Positions 1-7,666 of a DNA stretch of 64,000 nt are shown in pieces. The notes under the pieces were generated by a model. It was not told where the DNA came from. It saw only the letters and a program-made list of their open reading frames with translations, and did no database searches. Position numbers and translations under genes: made by a program. This stretch comes from Polynucleobacter paludilacus (lineage in GTDB: Bacteria; Pseudomonadota; Gammaproteobacteria; Burkholderiales; Burkholderiaceae), in assembly GCF_018687595.1 (NCBI RefSeq), contig NZ_CP061298.1, forward strand, positions 186,001 to 250,000, given 5' to 3'. Position 1 is the stretch's first letter, and every line of letters begins with the position of its first letter.

Positions 1-2
1 AC

Positions 3-578
3 GCTGGTAAATCAACCCTGATTACCGCCGTTTCTAATGCGCGCCCTAAAATTGCAGATTACCCATTTACAACCTTGCACCCGAATTTGGGTGTGGTGCG
101 TGTAGGCAGTGAGCGAAGCTTTGTGATTGCCGATATTCCTGGTCTGATCGAGGGTGCCGCAGAAGGTGCCGGCTTAGGTCATCGCTTTTTACGTCACCTT
201 CAGCGTACCGGTGTCTTATTGCATCTCGTAGATCTTGCGCCCTTTGATGAAAATATCGATCCTGTTGCAGATGCCAAGGCAATTGTGAACGAGTTGCGTA
301 AGTACGATGAGGCTTTGGTTGAAAAACCACGTTGGTTGGTGCTCAATAAGGTTGATATGATTCCCGAGGAAGATCGGGCTAAAGCGGTCGCTAATTTTGT
401 GAAGAAATTTAAGTGGCAAGGCCCTGTTTTTGAAATCTCTGCATTAACAGGCTTGGGTTGCGATAAGCTCTGTTATGCCTTACAAGATTATTTAGATTCC
501 GTTCGCCGTGATCGTGACGAGGCAGATGAACGTGCTGAGGACCCACGCTATCAAGTAGAAGATAAGAATCCAGATTAA
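3..578 (+). CDS. obgE: GTPase Obg/CgtA, 5' end cut by the window
   Basis: The open frame runs in from the left edge and encodes the last 191 residues of Obg, an essential ribosome-associated GTPase of 50S assembly and stress control. Visible G-domain motifs in order are the P-loop end AGKSTL, the Obg-type G3 [10 protein letters not shown]4 NKVDM and G5 EISALT. The N-terminal glycine-rich Obg fold is outside the window. A TTG at 75 falls inside the G domain, so it is not the start. The acidic C-terminal tail is usual for proteobacterial Obg. proB follows after 13 nt, and the two are adjacent in many Burkholderiales. The family call is secure. Confidence 0.95.
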   Translation, partial: AGKSTLITAVSNARPKIADYPFTTLHPNLGVVRVGSERSFVIADIPGLIEGAAEGAGLGHRFLRHLQRTGVLLHLVDLAPFDENIDPVADAKAIVNELRKYDEALVEKPRWLVLNKVDMIPEEDRAKAVANFVKKFKWQGPVFEISALTGLGCDKLCYALQDYLDSVRRDRDEADERAEDPRYQVEDKNPD

Positions 579-591
579 AGTATTCACGCAT

Positions 592-1374
592 ATGAATAGC
601 AGACAATCAAAACGTGTCGTTGTCAAAGTTGGATCTAGTCTTGTTACCAATAATGGTGAGGGCTTAGACCGTGCGGCGATTGCGAAGTGGGCAGAGCAAA
701 TTGCTGCACTGTTAAAAGCAGGGCACCAGGTGCTGATGGTGAGCTCAGGTGCAATTGCTGAAGGCATGCAGCGCTTAGGTTGGACTACTAGACCACAAGA
801 AATTCATCAGCTGCAAGCAGCAGCAGCGGTTGGGCAAATGGGCTTGGTTCAGGTGTACGAAAGCTGTTTTGCACATTTCAATTTACGGAGTGCGCAAATT
901 CTATTAACGAACGCAGATCTAGCAAATGATGAGCGCAATGCTAATGCCAAGGCGACTCTAGAAACGCTATTAAAGCTGGGTGTGATACCCATCATTAATG
1001 AAAACGATACTGTGGTGACCGATGAAATTAAATTCGGAGATAACGATAACTTAGCTGCATTAGTAAGTAATTTAATTGAGGCGGATCTTCTGATTATTCT
1101 GACGGATCAGGGCGGTTTATATACTGCTGATCCACGCCATGATGTATCTGCCCATATAGTCAGTCAAGGTATGGCTGGTGATCCAGCCTTAGAAAAAATG
1201 GCGGGTGGTGCAGGCAGTCATCTGAGTAAGGGTGGAATGTTGACTAAAGTATTGGCTGCGAAAGTGGCGGCTCAAACTGGAGCCTCTACAGTGATTGCCT
1301 CTGGCAAGGAGGCGGATATCCTGACTCGCCTACTAGTAGGCGAAAGTATTGGCACTCTCTTAAGTGCTAATTAA
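592..1374 (+). CDS. proB: Glutamate 5-kinase, short form without PUA domain
   Basis: This enzyme phosphorylates L-glutamate to gamma-glutamyl phosphate, the first step of proline synthesis. proA, the next step, lies far away at 42364. The 260 residues form one amino-acid-kinase domain. Near the N-terminus is VVVKVGSS, in the middle NENDTV, and towards the end [12 protein letters not shown] and the lysine of GGMLTKV. The protein stops at the end of the kinase domain (IGTLLSAN). Most proteobacterial ProB enzymes are near 370 residues with a C-terminal PUA domain, and no PUA-like sequence follows here in any frame before the convergent gene. Kinase-only ProB proteins exist in other phyla. The start ATG follows obgE by 13 nt, so the two are probably cotranscribed. 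Confidence 0.93.
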   Translation: MNSRQSKRVVVKVGSSLVTNNGEGLDRAAIAKWAEQIAALLKAGHQVLMVSSGAIAEGMQRLGWTTRPQEIHQLQAAAAVGQMGLVQVYESCFAHFNLRSAQILLTNADLANDERNANAKATLETLLKLGVIPIINENDTVVTDEIKFGDNDNLAALVSNLIEADLLIILTDQGGLYTADPRHDVSAHIVSQGMAGDPALEKMAGGAGSHLSKGGMLTKVLAAKVAAQTGASTVIASGKEADILTRLLVGESIGTLLSAN

Positions 1375-1377
1375 TAT

Positions 1378-1947
1378 TTAGTTGCCGATTACACCAAATG
1401 AATTAGAGGGTTGTGTCCCACCAGTAAATTTCTCAGGGTTAAGAGCACGCAAAACTGCCGGCAGATGGGTCTCTTGACTATTAAAGCTGCATAAGGCGCC
1501 CTGAGCTAGTGCTGCTTGATAGCGGTTTGGGGTATGGAGCTTTATGTCTTTCCACTCGCTTAATGGGTTTGGTTTCCAGGCCCCCTGTTCAAAAGTTCCA
1601 TATAGTCGCCATTGATAGCTATCGCAGCGAATTCCTTCGTATTGCGCTTGTTGTTGGCCGCTAGGATTAGTCATGACTACGATATACCGAGTCACACCAT
1701 CAGCTCCAATCAAGATGGCACTCGTATCAATTGAAAACTTGAAAACAGTTTCTCTAGAAACGTAAAAAGACTGAAGCTTTTCAGGGTTTGGGGGATTTAA
1801 GGGCATAGTAGTTTTACCCTCTTTAAACACGGTTGGTGCAAAAGGGTCTACTCCGCTCACCATTGGGTCACCACTGCACGCAGTCAAAATCAAACAAGCG
1901 AAAGTGCTCAGCATGCATAAGCGGTTTTTTGGAAAGGATTTAATCAT
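1378..1947 (-). CDS. CNP1-like family lipoprotein
   Basis: This is a predicted lipoprotein of 189 residues. The N-terminus has basic residues, a hydrophobic stretch and the lipobox LTAC, with the acylated cysteine at about residue 24. The body resembles the CNP1-like family (a Burkholderiales/Neisseria protein of unknown role), with the conserved region around [15 protein letters not shown]. The open frame extends upstream to 2016, but the ATG at 1947 puts the signal peptide at the N-terminus and overlaps the rppH stop as ATGATTAA, which suggests translational coupling. It converges on proB with a 3-nt gap. The function is unknown; the location is probably the outer-membrane inner leaflet or the periplasm. 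Confidence 0.8.
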   Translation of the reverse strand: MIKSFPKNRLCMLSTFACLILTACSGDPMVSGVDPFAPTVFKEGKTTMPLNPPNPEKLQSFYVSRETVFKFSIDTSAILIGADGVTRYIVVMTNPSGQQQAQYEGIRCDSYQWRLYGTFEQGAWKPNPLSEWKDIKLHTPNRYQAALAQGALCSFNSQETHLPAVLRALNPEKFTGGTQPSNSFGVIGN

Positions 1948-2539
1948 TCGAGTATTTGCCCTCTTTTGCGTCTTTGACAGAGCCCTCTTTGGGATAAAAA
2001 GATTGCATGAGTTCAAGAGGAGATCCCCAGACCAATTCTTGCATTTTGCTACTCCGACTCAGATATCGAGCCAGTTCAGAAAGAGCGAGCTGATAAACCT
2101 CACGTTTGAATTCAATAACGGAATTGAGCTCAATCCAGAATGGAACCCAGCGCCAAGCATCAAATTCTGGGTGCTCAGATGCTCTTAAATGAATATCACT
2201 ATCTAGCCCGACTAAACGCAATAGAAACCAGATTTGCTTTTGACCACGATAGGCGGGTCGATGAACGCGGGTAGGGTGTTGTCGCCGCAAGTACTCTTCA
2301 GGGACGTCATAGCGAAGCCAATCCCGGGTTCGCCCAATAATTTGGACGTGCTCAGGCAGTAAGCCTACCTCCTCATGCAATTCGCGATACATGGCCTCTT
2401 CTGGACTCTCGCCATGCTGAATTCCGCCCTGCGGAAACTGCCACGAATGCTGCCCAACACGTTTTCCCCAGAAAACCTCGTTGTGGCCATTGAGGAGGAC
2501 AATGCCAACATTGGCTCTATATCCTTCACGGTCAAGCAT
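1940..2539 (-). CDS. rppH: RNA pyrophosphohydrolase RppH (Nudix)
   Basis: RppH removes pyrophosphate from 5'-triphosphate RNA and so opens transcripts to RNase E decay. The 199-residue protein starts [15 protein letters not shown], as RppH does. The Nudix box spans about residues 38-60, from [12 protein letters not shown] to REL, HEEVGL, with the catalytic glutamates present. Downstream are W and Y residues ([18 protein letters not shown]) typical of RppH. It is divergent from proS across 48 nt, and its stop overlaps the start of the CNP1-like lipoprotein gene. The C-terminus is longer and more charged than in E. coli RppH (about 176 residues), which is common in betaproteobacteria. Confidence 0.95.
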   Translation of the reverse strand: MLDREGYRANVGIVLLNGHNEVFWGKRVGQHSWQFPQGGIQHGESPEEAMYRELHEEVGLLPEHVQIIGRTRDWLRYDVPEEYLRRQHPTRVHRPAYRGQKQIWFLLRLVGLDSDIHLRASEHPEFDAWRWVPFWIELNSVIEFKREVYQLALSELARYLSRSSKMQELVWGSPLELMQSFYPKEGSVKDAKEGKYSND

Positions 2540-2587
2540 GATCGTGCCCCAAATCCTTTAAAATCAACGATTTGATTATATCCATAC

Positions 2588-4330
2588 ATGAAAGCTTCAC
2601 AATCATTTCTCGCGACGCTAAAAGAAGCCCCCTCGGATGCGGAGGTGGTCTCGCACAAGCTTATGGTGCGCGCAGGGCTTATTCGAAAATTAAGCGCTGG
2701 TATTTATAACTACCTCCCTTTGGGGTTAAAGGTGATTCGTAAGGTAGAAAACATCATTCGCGAGGAAATGAATCGCGCAGGTGCAATTGAATTATTAATG
2801 CCCATGATTCAACCTGCCGAGCTTTGGCAAGAAACTGGCCGTTGGGAAAAAATGGGCCCAGAGTTACTCCGCATTAAAGATCGCCATGAGCGTGATTTTT
2901 TAATTCAGCCTACATCAGAGGAGGTGATCACTGATTTGGCACGAAATGAGATCAAGAGTTACAAGCAACTGCCCATCAATTTCTATCAGATTCAAACAAA
3001 GTTTCGGGATGAGCGTCGCCCCCGTTTTGGAATCATGCGTGGGCGCGAGTTCAGCATGAAGGATGCCTATTCTTTCGACCGTGATGTAGAAGGCCTAAAG
3101 AAATCCTATCAAATGATGTTCGATGCCTACACGCGCATTTTTCAAAGAATGGGTCTCAAGTTCCGTGCTGTAACTGCAGACAACGGGGCGATCGGTGGCT
3201 CTGGTAGCCAAGAATTCCATGTGATTGCAGATACGGGCGAGGATGCGATCGTCTATTGTCCAAGTTCGGATTACGCAGCAAATCTAGAGGCCGCTGAATC
3301 TTTAGCCTTGATTGCCAGCAGAGCAGATGCAAAACAGGCAATGCAAAAGGTGGCGACTCCAGATAAGACGAATTGTGCAGAAGTGGCGGCTCTTTTAAAT
3401 ATCCCACTTGAGACAACAGTGAGGTCTCTCTTATTTGCTGTCGATCAAGAAAAAGGCCCGGCTAAATTATTTATGTTGCTATTGCGTGGTGATCACGAGC
3501 TCAATGAAGTGAAAGCGAGCAAGATTCCTGGCATGGCGGATTCTCGATTTGCAACAGAGGCCGAAATTTCAAAAGCCTGTAATGCTCCAGCGGGTTACCT
3601 AGGTCCTGTTGGTGTTGGTGCCGATGTCACAGTTGTGGCAGATCGTACTGTCGCCAATATGTCCGACTTTGTTTGTGGCGCCAATCTAGCAGGTCATCAC
3701 TTGACCGGTGTGAATTGGGTGCGCGACCTACCTGAGCCTTTGGTGATGGATTTGCGCAATGCGGTCATTGGCGATCCATCGCCAGACGGTAAAGGCGTTG
3801 TGGATATCTGTCGAGGGATTGAAGTCGGCCACGTTTTTCAATTGGGAACACGTTATTCAGAGGCAATGGGCTGTACCTATCTTGATCAGCAAGGTAAATC
3901 TCAGCCAATGGTCATGGGTTGCTATGGTATTGGCGTCACGCGTCTTCTCGGGGCTGCTATCGAGCAAGGTCATGATGAGCGCGGTATTGTTTGGCCGATT
4001 TCGATGGCGCCATTTGAAGTCGTGATCTGTCCGATGAATTACGACAAGTCTGAGCAGGTTAAGACCGCTGCTGACGAATTGCATGAACAGTTAATCGCGG
4101 CAGGTATTGACGTGATCCTTGATGATCGTGGTGAGCGTCCGGGCGCGATGTTTGCAGACTGGGAGTTGATTGGTGCACCATTCCGGGTAGTGATTGGCGA
4201 TCGTGGCTTAGCAGATTCGCTGGTGGAATTTAAAGGACGTACTGATGCAGAGTCCCAAAATATTCCGATTGCAGAAATCAAAGATAAAGTAATTGCTGCT
4301 GTGAATACAGCAAAGCAACTCGTCGCTTAA
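2588..4330 (+). CDS. proS: Prolyl-tRNA synthetase, bacterial type
   Basis: ProRS charges tRNA-Pro and edits mischarged Ala-tRNA-Pro. The 580-residue length fits the bacterial class IIa enzyme with an inserted editing domain (E. coli 572). Class II motif 1 lies near [19 protein letters not shown], motif 2 is in [16 protein letters not shown], and motif 3 is near [13 protein letters not shown]. The editing insert covers roughly residues 225-390. The anticodon-binding domain holds [18 protein letters not shown]. It ends immediately next to the convergent ffh gene, with no base between the two coding regions. Confidence 0.98.
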   Translation: MKASQSFLATLKEAPSDAEVVSHKLMVRAGLIRKLSAGIYNYLPLGLKVIRKVENIIREEMNRAGAIELLMPMIQPAELWQETGRWEKMGPELLRIKDRHERDFLIQPTSEEVITDLARNEIKSYKQLPINFYQIQTKFRDERRPRFGIMRGREFSMKDAYSFDRDVEGLKKSYQMMFDAYTRIFQRMGLKFRAVTADNGAIGGSGSQEFHVIADTGEDAIVYCPSSDYAANLEAAESLALIASRADAKQAMQKVATPDKTNCAEVAALLNIPLETTVRSLLFAVDQEKGPAKLFMLLLRGDHELNEVKASKIPGMADSRFATEAEISKACNAPAGYLGPVGVGADVTVVADRTVANMSDFVCGANLAGHHLTGVNWVRDLPEPLVMDLRNAVIGDPSPDGKGVVDICRGIEVGHVFQLGTRYSEAMGCTYLDQQGKSQPMVMGCYGIGVTRLLGAAIEQGHDERGIVWPISMAPFEVVICPMNYDKSEQVKTAADELHEQLIAAGIDVILDDRGERPGAMFADWELIGAPFRVVIGDRGLADSLVEFKGRTDAESQNIPIAEIKDKVIAAVNTAKQLVA

Positions 4331-5713
4331 TTACTTTTTAAATAAGCCGCCGATACCCTTGGCGGCTCCTTTAGCGGCCATGCCCGCCATGGCGCGTGCC
4401 ATCTTACCGCCCTTGAATTGCTTCATCATGGTTTGCATTTGCTCAAACTGTGCGAGCAAGCGATTGACCTCTTGAACTTCAACGCCAGCCCCTGCAGCAA
4501 TACGACGTTTACGACTGGCTTTCAGAAGTTCAGGTTTGCTGCGTTCCTTTGGCGTCATGCTATCAATGATGCCGCGCATCCGTACAATTTGTTTGTCAGC
4601 TTGACCCATATTGGCTTTACTAGCTGCCTGAGCCATATGACTTGGGAGCTTATCCATTAGGCTGGCCATACCACCCATTTGCTGCATTTGAGAAATTTGA
4701 TCTCGGAAGTCTCCCAGATCAAACCCTCCCTTAGAAATTTTTGTTGCTAGCTTTTCTGCTTTAGCAACATCCACACTTTGTTGGGCCTGTTCTACCAGAG
4801 CCAAAATATCGCCCATGCCCAAAATACGGTTCGCCATACGCTCGGCATCGAATGCTTCGAGCCCATCCATTTTTTCAGCAGTGCCAATGAACTTGAGGGG
4901 TACGCCCGTTACTTGGCGAACTGAGAGCGCAGCACCTCCACGTGAATCACCATCCAGTTTGGTGAGAATGACGCCCGTCAGTGGCAACGCATCATGAAAA
5001 GCTTTGGCGGTGTTGACCGCATCTTGACCAAGCATGGCATCGACGACAAATAGGGTCTCAATCGGGTTGAGTTTGTCATGCAGATCTTCAATCTCTTGCA
5101 TGAGTACCTCGTCGATACCCAGTCGGCCAGCAGTGTCTACCAGCAGGACATCAAAGTAATGACGACGTGCCCAATCTAAGGCTGCAAGCGCAATAGCAGC
5201 GGGCTTTTGATCGACGCTACTCGGAAAGCACTCGGCACCAACTTGTTTGCTAACGGTAGCGAGCTGTTCTATAGCAGCCGGGCGGTACACGTCACATGAG
5301 ACGGTGAGCACTTTCTTTTTCTTTTTTTCTTGCAGCCATTTAGCCAGTTTGCCTACCGAAGTGGTTTTACCAGCACCTTGCAGGCCAGCCATCAGAATGA
5401 CTGCTGGAGGTTGGGTTGCTAAATTGATTTCACCGCTCTTTAACCCATCACCAGACATTACCTGAGCGAGTTCTCGTTGGACTAACCCGACTAAGGCCTG
5501 CCCAGGACTCAGACTTCCAACCACCTCTTCACCAAGGGCTTTAAATTTAATTTGCTCAAGAAGCGTTTTAACGACTGGAAGGGCTACGTCAGCCTCTAAT
5601 AGGGCTAAGCGGATTTCCCGAAGCATTTCTGTAGTGTTGCTTTCGGTCAGGCGGGCTTGTCCCCGCATGGTTTTCACAACACGAGATAGGCGATCGGTCA
5701 GGTTCTCTAGCAT
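4331..5713 (-). CDS. ffh: Signal recognition particle protein Ffh/SRP54
   Basis: Ffh binds 4.5S RNA and the signal sequences of nascent inner-membrane proteins and delivers them to FtsY. The 460 residues hold an N domain, a G domain with GLQGAGKTT, DTAGRLGID, TKLDGDSRGG and GTAEK, and a methionine-rich M domain from about residue 300 (MQQMGG; RKRRIAAGAGVEVQEVN for RNA binding; MQTMMKQF). The C-terminal glycine/alanine/lysine tail is common in betaproteobacteria. The gene diverges from the CcsA/YpjD-like gene across 20 nt and converges on proS without a gap. Confidence 0.98.
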   Translation of the reverse strand: MLENLTDRLSRVVKTMRGQARLTESNTTEMLREIRLALLEADVALPVVKTLLEQIKFKALGEEVVGSLSPGQALVGLVQRELAQVMSGDGLKSGEINLATQPPAVILMAGLQGAGKTTSVGKLAKWLQEKKKKKVLTVSCDVYRPAAIEQLATVSKQVGAECFPSSVDQKPAAIALAALDWARRHYFDVLLVDTAGRLGIDEVLMQEIEDLHDKLNPIETLFVVDAMLGQDAVNTAKAFHDALPLTGVILTKLDGDSRGGAALSVRQVTGVPLKFIGTAEKMDGLEAFDAERMANRILGMGDILALVEQAQQSVDVAKAEKLATKISKGGFDLGDFRDQISQMQQMGGMASLMDKLPSHMAQAASKANMGQADKQIVRMRGIIDSMTPKERSKPELLKASRKRRIAAGAGVEVQEVNRLLAQFEQMQTMMKQFKGGKMARAMAGMAAKGAAKGIGGLFKK

Positions 5714-5733
5714 TTATGGATTAGACTTTCTAG

Positions 5734-6582
5734 ATGGACATTTTAGGTTACCTCAGCTGCAGTTGGCTCACACCAGCCCTTTATCTTCTGCTTTTAGTCT
5801 TTTTGACCTTAAGTGCACAGGCTTTGGCGCAATCCCCATTCTTTATTGGGTTGGTTCGCATCAGCATCTTTTTTATCCTGATCGTTCACGGTATCCAGTT
5901 GCATGAATCGGTTTTTACGGCTCAAGGCTTTGTTTTTGGCTTTGCTCAAGATCTCTCCCTGATTGCGTGGGCGGGCCTGGTCTTTTATTGGTTCCAGTCT
6001 TGGTTTTTGCCCATCGTCAGTTTGCGTTGGATGGCCTTAATCTTTGCGATGGTTTGCTCCGCGCTACCAGGCCTTTTTCCAGGCACTCTCCTGTCCCCGG
6101 CTGCGGTCTCTGATCCTTGGTTCAAGGGGCACTTTATTGTTGCCACGCTATCAGTGGGCCTGTTGAGTCTGGCAGCAATGCACGCTATGTTGATGAGTAT
6201 TCAGGATCGGGCCTTGCATAGACAGCTCAGTATTCGGCCTAATGGATTTTTGGCGCATTGGCTAGAAGATCTGCCGCCCTTGCTCACCATGGAAAACCTA
6301 TTGTTTAGCCTTCTCTATGTTGGCTTTGCGCTCTTGAGTTTGACAGTGTTTTCAGGCTTATTTTTTTCCCAAACCCTGTTTGGCAGACCTTTGGTGTTTG
6401 ATCACAAAACCGTTTTTGCCCTGATCTCTTGGGTTTTATTTGGCGCCCTGTTAGCAGCGCGCTGGCGAGTTGGGTTACGCGGCAGAGCGGCAGTGCGTTG
6501 GGTGTTAAGTGCCTATAGCGCATTGTTGTTGGCATACGTAGGGAGCCGATTTGTTTTGGAAGTCATCCTCCATAAGGTCTGA
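5734..6582 (+). CDS. CcsA/YpjD-like integral membrane protein (cytochrome c assembly family)
   Basis: This 282-residue protein is almost entirely hydrophobic, with about eight predicted membrane spans. It resembles the CcsA/ResC/YpjD cytochrome c assembly family that sits next to ffh in many proteobacteria. Membrane-associated histidines that could serve in heme handling are seen near residues 47-52 (HGIQLHE), near GHFIVATLSVG and near DHKTVFALISW. The genuine cytochrome c maturation role is unproven for the ffh-linked YpjD branch, some members of which have been linked to divalent-cation transport phenotypes. It starts 20 nt from ffh on the opposite strand and is followed after 2 nt by the ampD fusion gene. 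Confidence 0.75.
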   Translation: MDILGYLSCSWLTPALYLLLLVFLTLSAQALAQSPFFIGLVRISIFFILIVHGIQLHESVFTAQGFVFGFAQDLSLIAWAGLVFYWFQSWFLPIVSLRWMALIFAMVCSALPGLFPGTLLSPAAVSDPWFKGHFIVATLSVGLLSLAAMHAMLMSIQDRALHRQLSIRPNGFLAHWLEDLPPLLTMENLLFSLLYVGFALLSLTVFSGLFFSQTLFGRPLVFDHKTVFALISWVLFGALLAARWRVGLRGRAAVRWVLSAYSALLLAYVGSRFVLEVILHKV

Positions 6583-6584
6583 AC

Positions 6585-7397
6585 TTGATTAAGTGGCTAC
6601 TTTTAGTGCTGGGCGCTGCTTACTTCTACTATTGGTTTAAAGGTAAGGAGCGGGTTGCACAAGCAAGACACGCTCAAGCTCAGCTTGAGGCCCAAAGGAA
6701 AGGCGCCACGCCGCAGCCAATGGTGCAGTGTCAGCTTTGCCATGTACACCTTCCAAAATCTGAGGCGATTAAACAAGAAGACCGTTTTTATTGTTCAGCT
6801 CAGCATCTGTCCGCTCTAGATCATTCCGGTTGGCTTGGGGCAGCCCTGTGGCGACCTTCCCCAAACCATGATTCCCGTCCAGAGGGCTGTATTCCGGACT
6901 TGGTGGTGATGCATCACATTAGCTTGCCGCCCAGCGAGTTTCAGAGGCGCGCGAGTACTCAATACATCATTGATTTTTTTCAAAACAAGCTTGATCCGAC
7001 TGCTCACCCTTACTTTGAAGAAATTGACGGCCAAAAAGTATCTAGTCACTTTTTAATTTCTCGCCAGGGTCAAGTCTTTCAATTGGTCTCTGCCAAGCAA
7101 AGGGCCTGGCATGCGGGGGTCTCTGAGTTTTTGGGTAGAGAGCGCTGTAATGATTTCTCGATCGGGATCGAAATGGAGGGGGACGGCGATTCTCCATTTG
7201 AAGAAATTCAGTATCAAGAGCTCGGCTCATTGCTTCAATATTTGGAGAAAGCATTTCCCCAACTCCAATTTGCAGGACATAGTGATATCGCACCTCAACG
7301 AAAAACAGACCCTGGAAAATATTTCGACTGGGCTAAGTTGCAGAAAACAACACTCATTCCTGAGAAAAATTTCCCATTTGGACTGGATTCTCGCTAG
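6585..7397 (+). CDS. ampD: PP0621-type zinc-ribbon protein fused to AmpD amidase
   Basis: Two families are joined in 270 residues. Residues 1-80 look like the small PP0621 family: a membrane segment (about 2-18, IKWLLLVLGAAYFYYWF), a basic linker and a probable zinc ribbon with Cys49, Cys52, Cys70 and His74. Residues 85-255 are AmpD, a 1,6-anhydro-N-acetylmuramyl-L-alanine amidase of cell-wall recycling. Expected zinc ligands are His110 (VVMHHISLPP), His232 (GHSDIAPQRK) and Asp242; Lys240 and a glutamate in GIEMEG fit the catalytic pair. In other Burkholderiales the two are neighbouring separate genes. The start is a TTG 2 nt after the previous stop. An ATG inside the open frame would cut off the membrane segment. 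Confidence 0.88.
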   Translation: MIKWLLLVLGAAYFYYWFKGKERVAQARHAQAQLEAQRKGATPQPMVQCQLCHVHLPKSEAIKQEDRFYCSAQHLSALDHSGWLGAALWRPSPNHDSRPEGCIPDLVVMHHISLPPSEFQRRASTQYIIDFFQNKLDPTAHPYFEEIDGQKVSSHFLISRQGQVFQLVSAKQRAWHAGVSEFLGRERCNDFSIGIEMEGDGDSPFEEIQYQELGSLLQYLEKAFPQLQFAGHSDIAPQRKTDPGKYFDWAKLQKTTLIPEKNFPFGLDSR

Positions 7398-7531
7398 TCA
7401 AAAATTTTGATGTGAGGATCTACTCACTTCTCTAGCCCCATTGAAAAGGGCTCAAATATTTCAGTTTAAAAATGACTCAAATTGGTGCTGAAGACTAGTG
7501 AAAATACTTACGCAAATTTGTAATAAAAGTC

Positions 7532-7560
7532 TTACTAAACTGGAAATATTTCCCTATACT
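7532..7560 (+). promoter_or_regulatory. Candidate sigma-70 promoter for nrdA
   Basis: A TATACT -10 element lies at 7555-7560 and a weak TTACTA -35 at 7532-7537, with a 17-nt spacer. The -10 lies inside the left NrdR box, the arrangement expected for repression. The -35 matches poorly, so the promoter is a candidate only. Confidence 0.5.
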
Positions 7561-7566
7561 TAGTAT
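7551..7566 (+). promoter_or_regulatory. NrdR box 1 upstream of nrdA
   Basis: The 16-mer TCCCTATACTTAGTAT fits the NrdR consensus acaCwAtATaTwGtgt at most positions, including the central C-t-A and A-G-t. It begins exactly 31 bp before box 2, the usual NrdR pair spacing that puts both boxes on one face of the helix. It overlaps the candidate -10 element. Confidence 0.65.
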
Positions 7567-7581
7567 CAAATGAATAAAAAA

Positions 7582-7597
7582 ACACTAGATGTAGTGT
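7582..7597 (+). promoter_or_regulatory. NrdR box 2 upstream of nrdA
   Basis: ACACTAGATGTAGTGT is close to the full NrdR consensus and is nearly a perfect inverted repeat (ACACTA/TAGTGT). NrdR is the ATP/dATP-sensing repressor of ribonucleotide reductase genes. A weaker partial match, TCACTATATATAAGTA, lies at 7643-7658, about two further 31-bp steps downstream, close to the ribosome-binding site. Confidence 0.8.
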
Positions 7598-7666
7598 TTT
7601 CTGTAGACAATAGCCCTTTGTATTTAAAGACTTTTTACCCGATCACTATATATAAGTAGGAAAAAC

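Larger units (their letters stand above)
7398..7666. promoter_or_regulatory. Intergenic region carrying the nrdA promoter and control sites
   Basis: This is a 269-nt gap without a convincing gene. The left part holds two small hairpins, GTGAG/CTCAC at 7412-7427 and AGCCC/GGGCT at 7434-7452; the second is followed by a weak T-rich stretch and could end the ampD transcript. The right half is AT-rich and carries a promoter-like -10, a pair of NrdR boxes and a ribosome-binding site (AGGA) before the nrdA ATG. Confidence 0.7.

Noticed and set aside
4346-4380. GCCGCC/GGCGGC hairpin at the proS/ffh junction as a terminator
   Set aside because: It lies within the ffh C-terminal Gly/Ala codons and is not followed by a real T tract in either direction.
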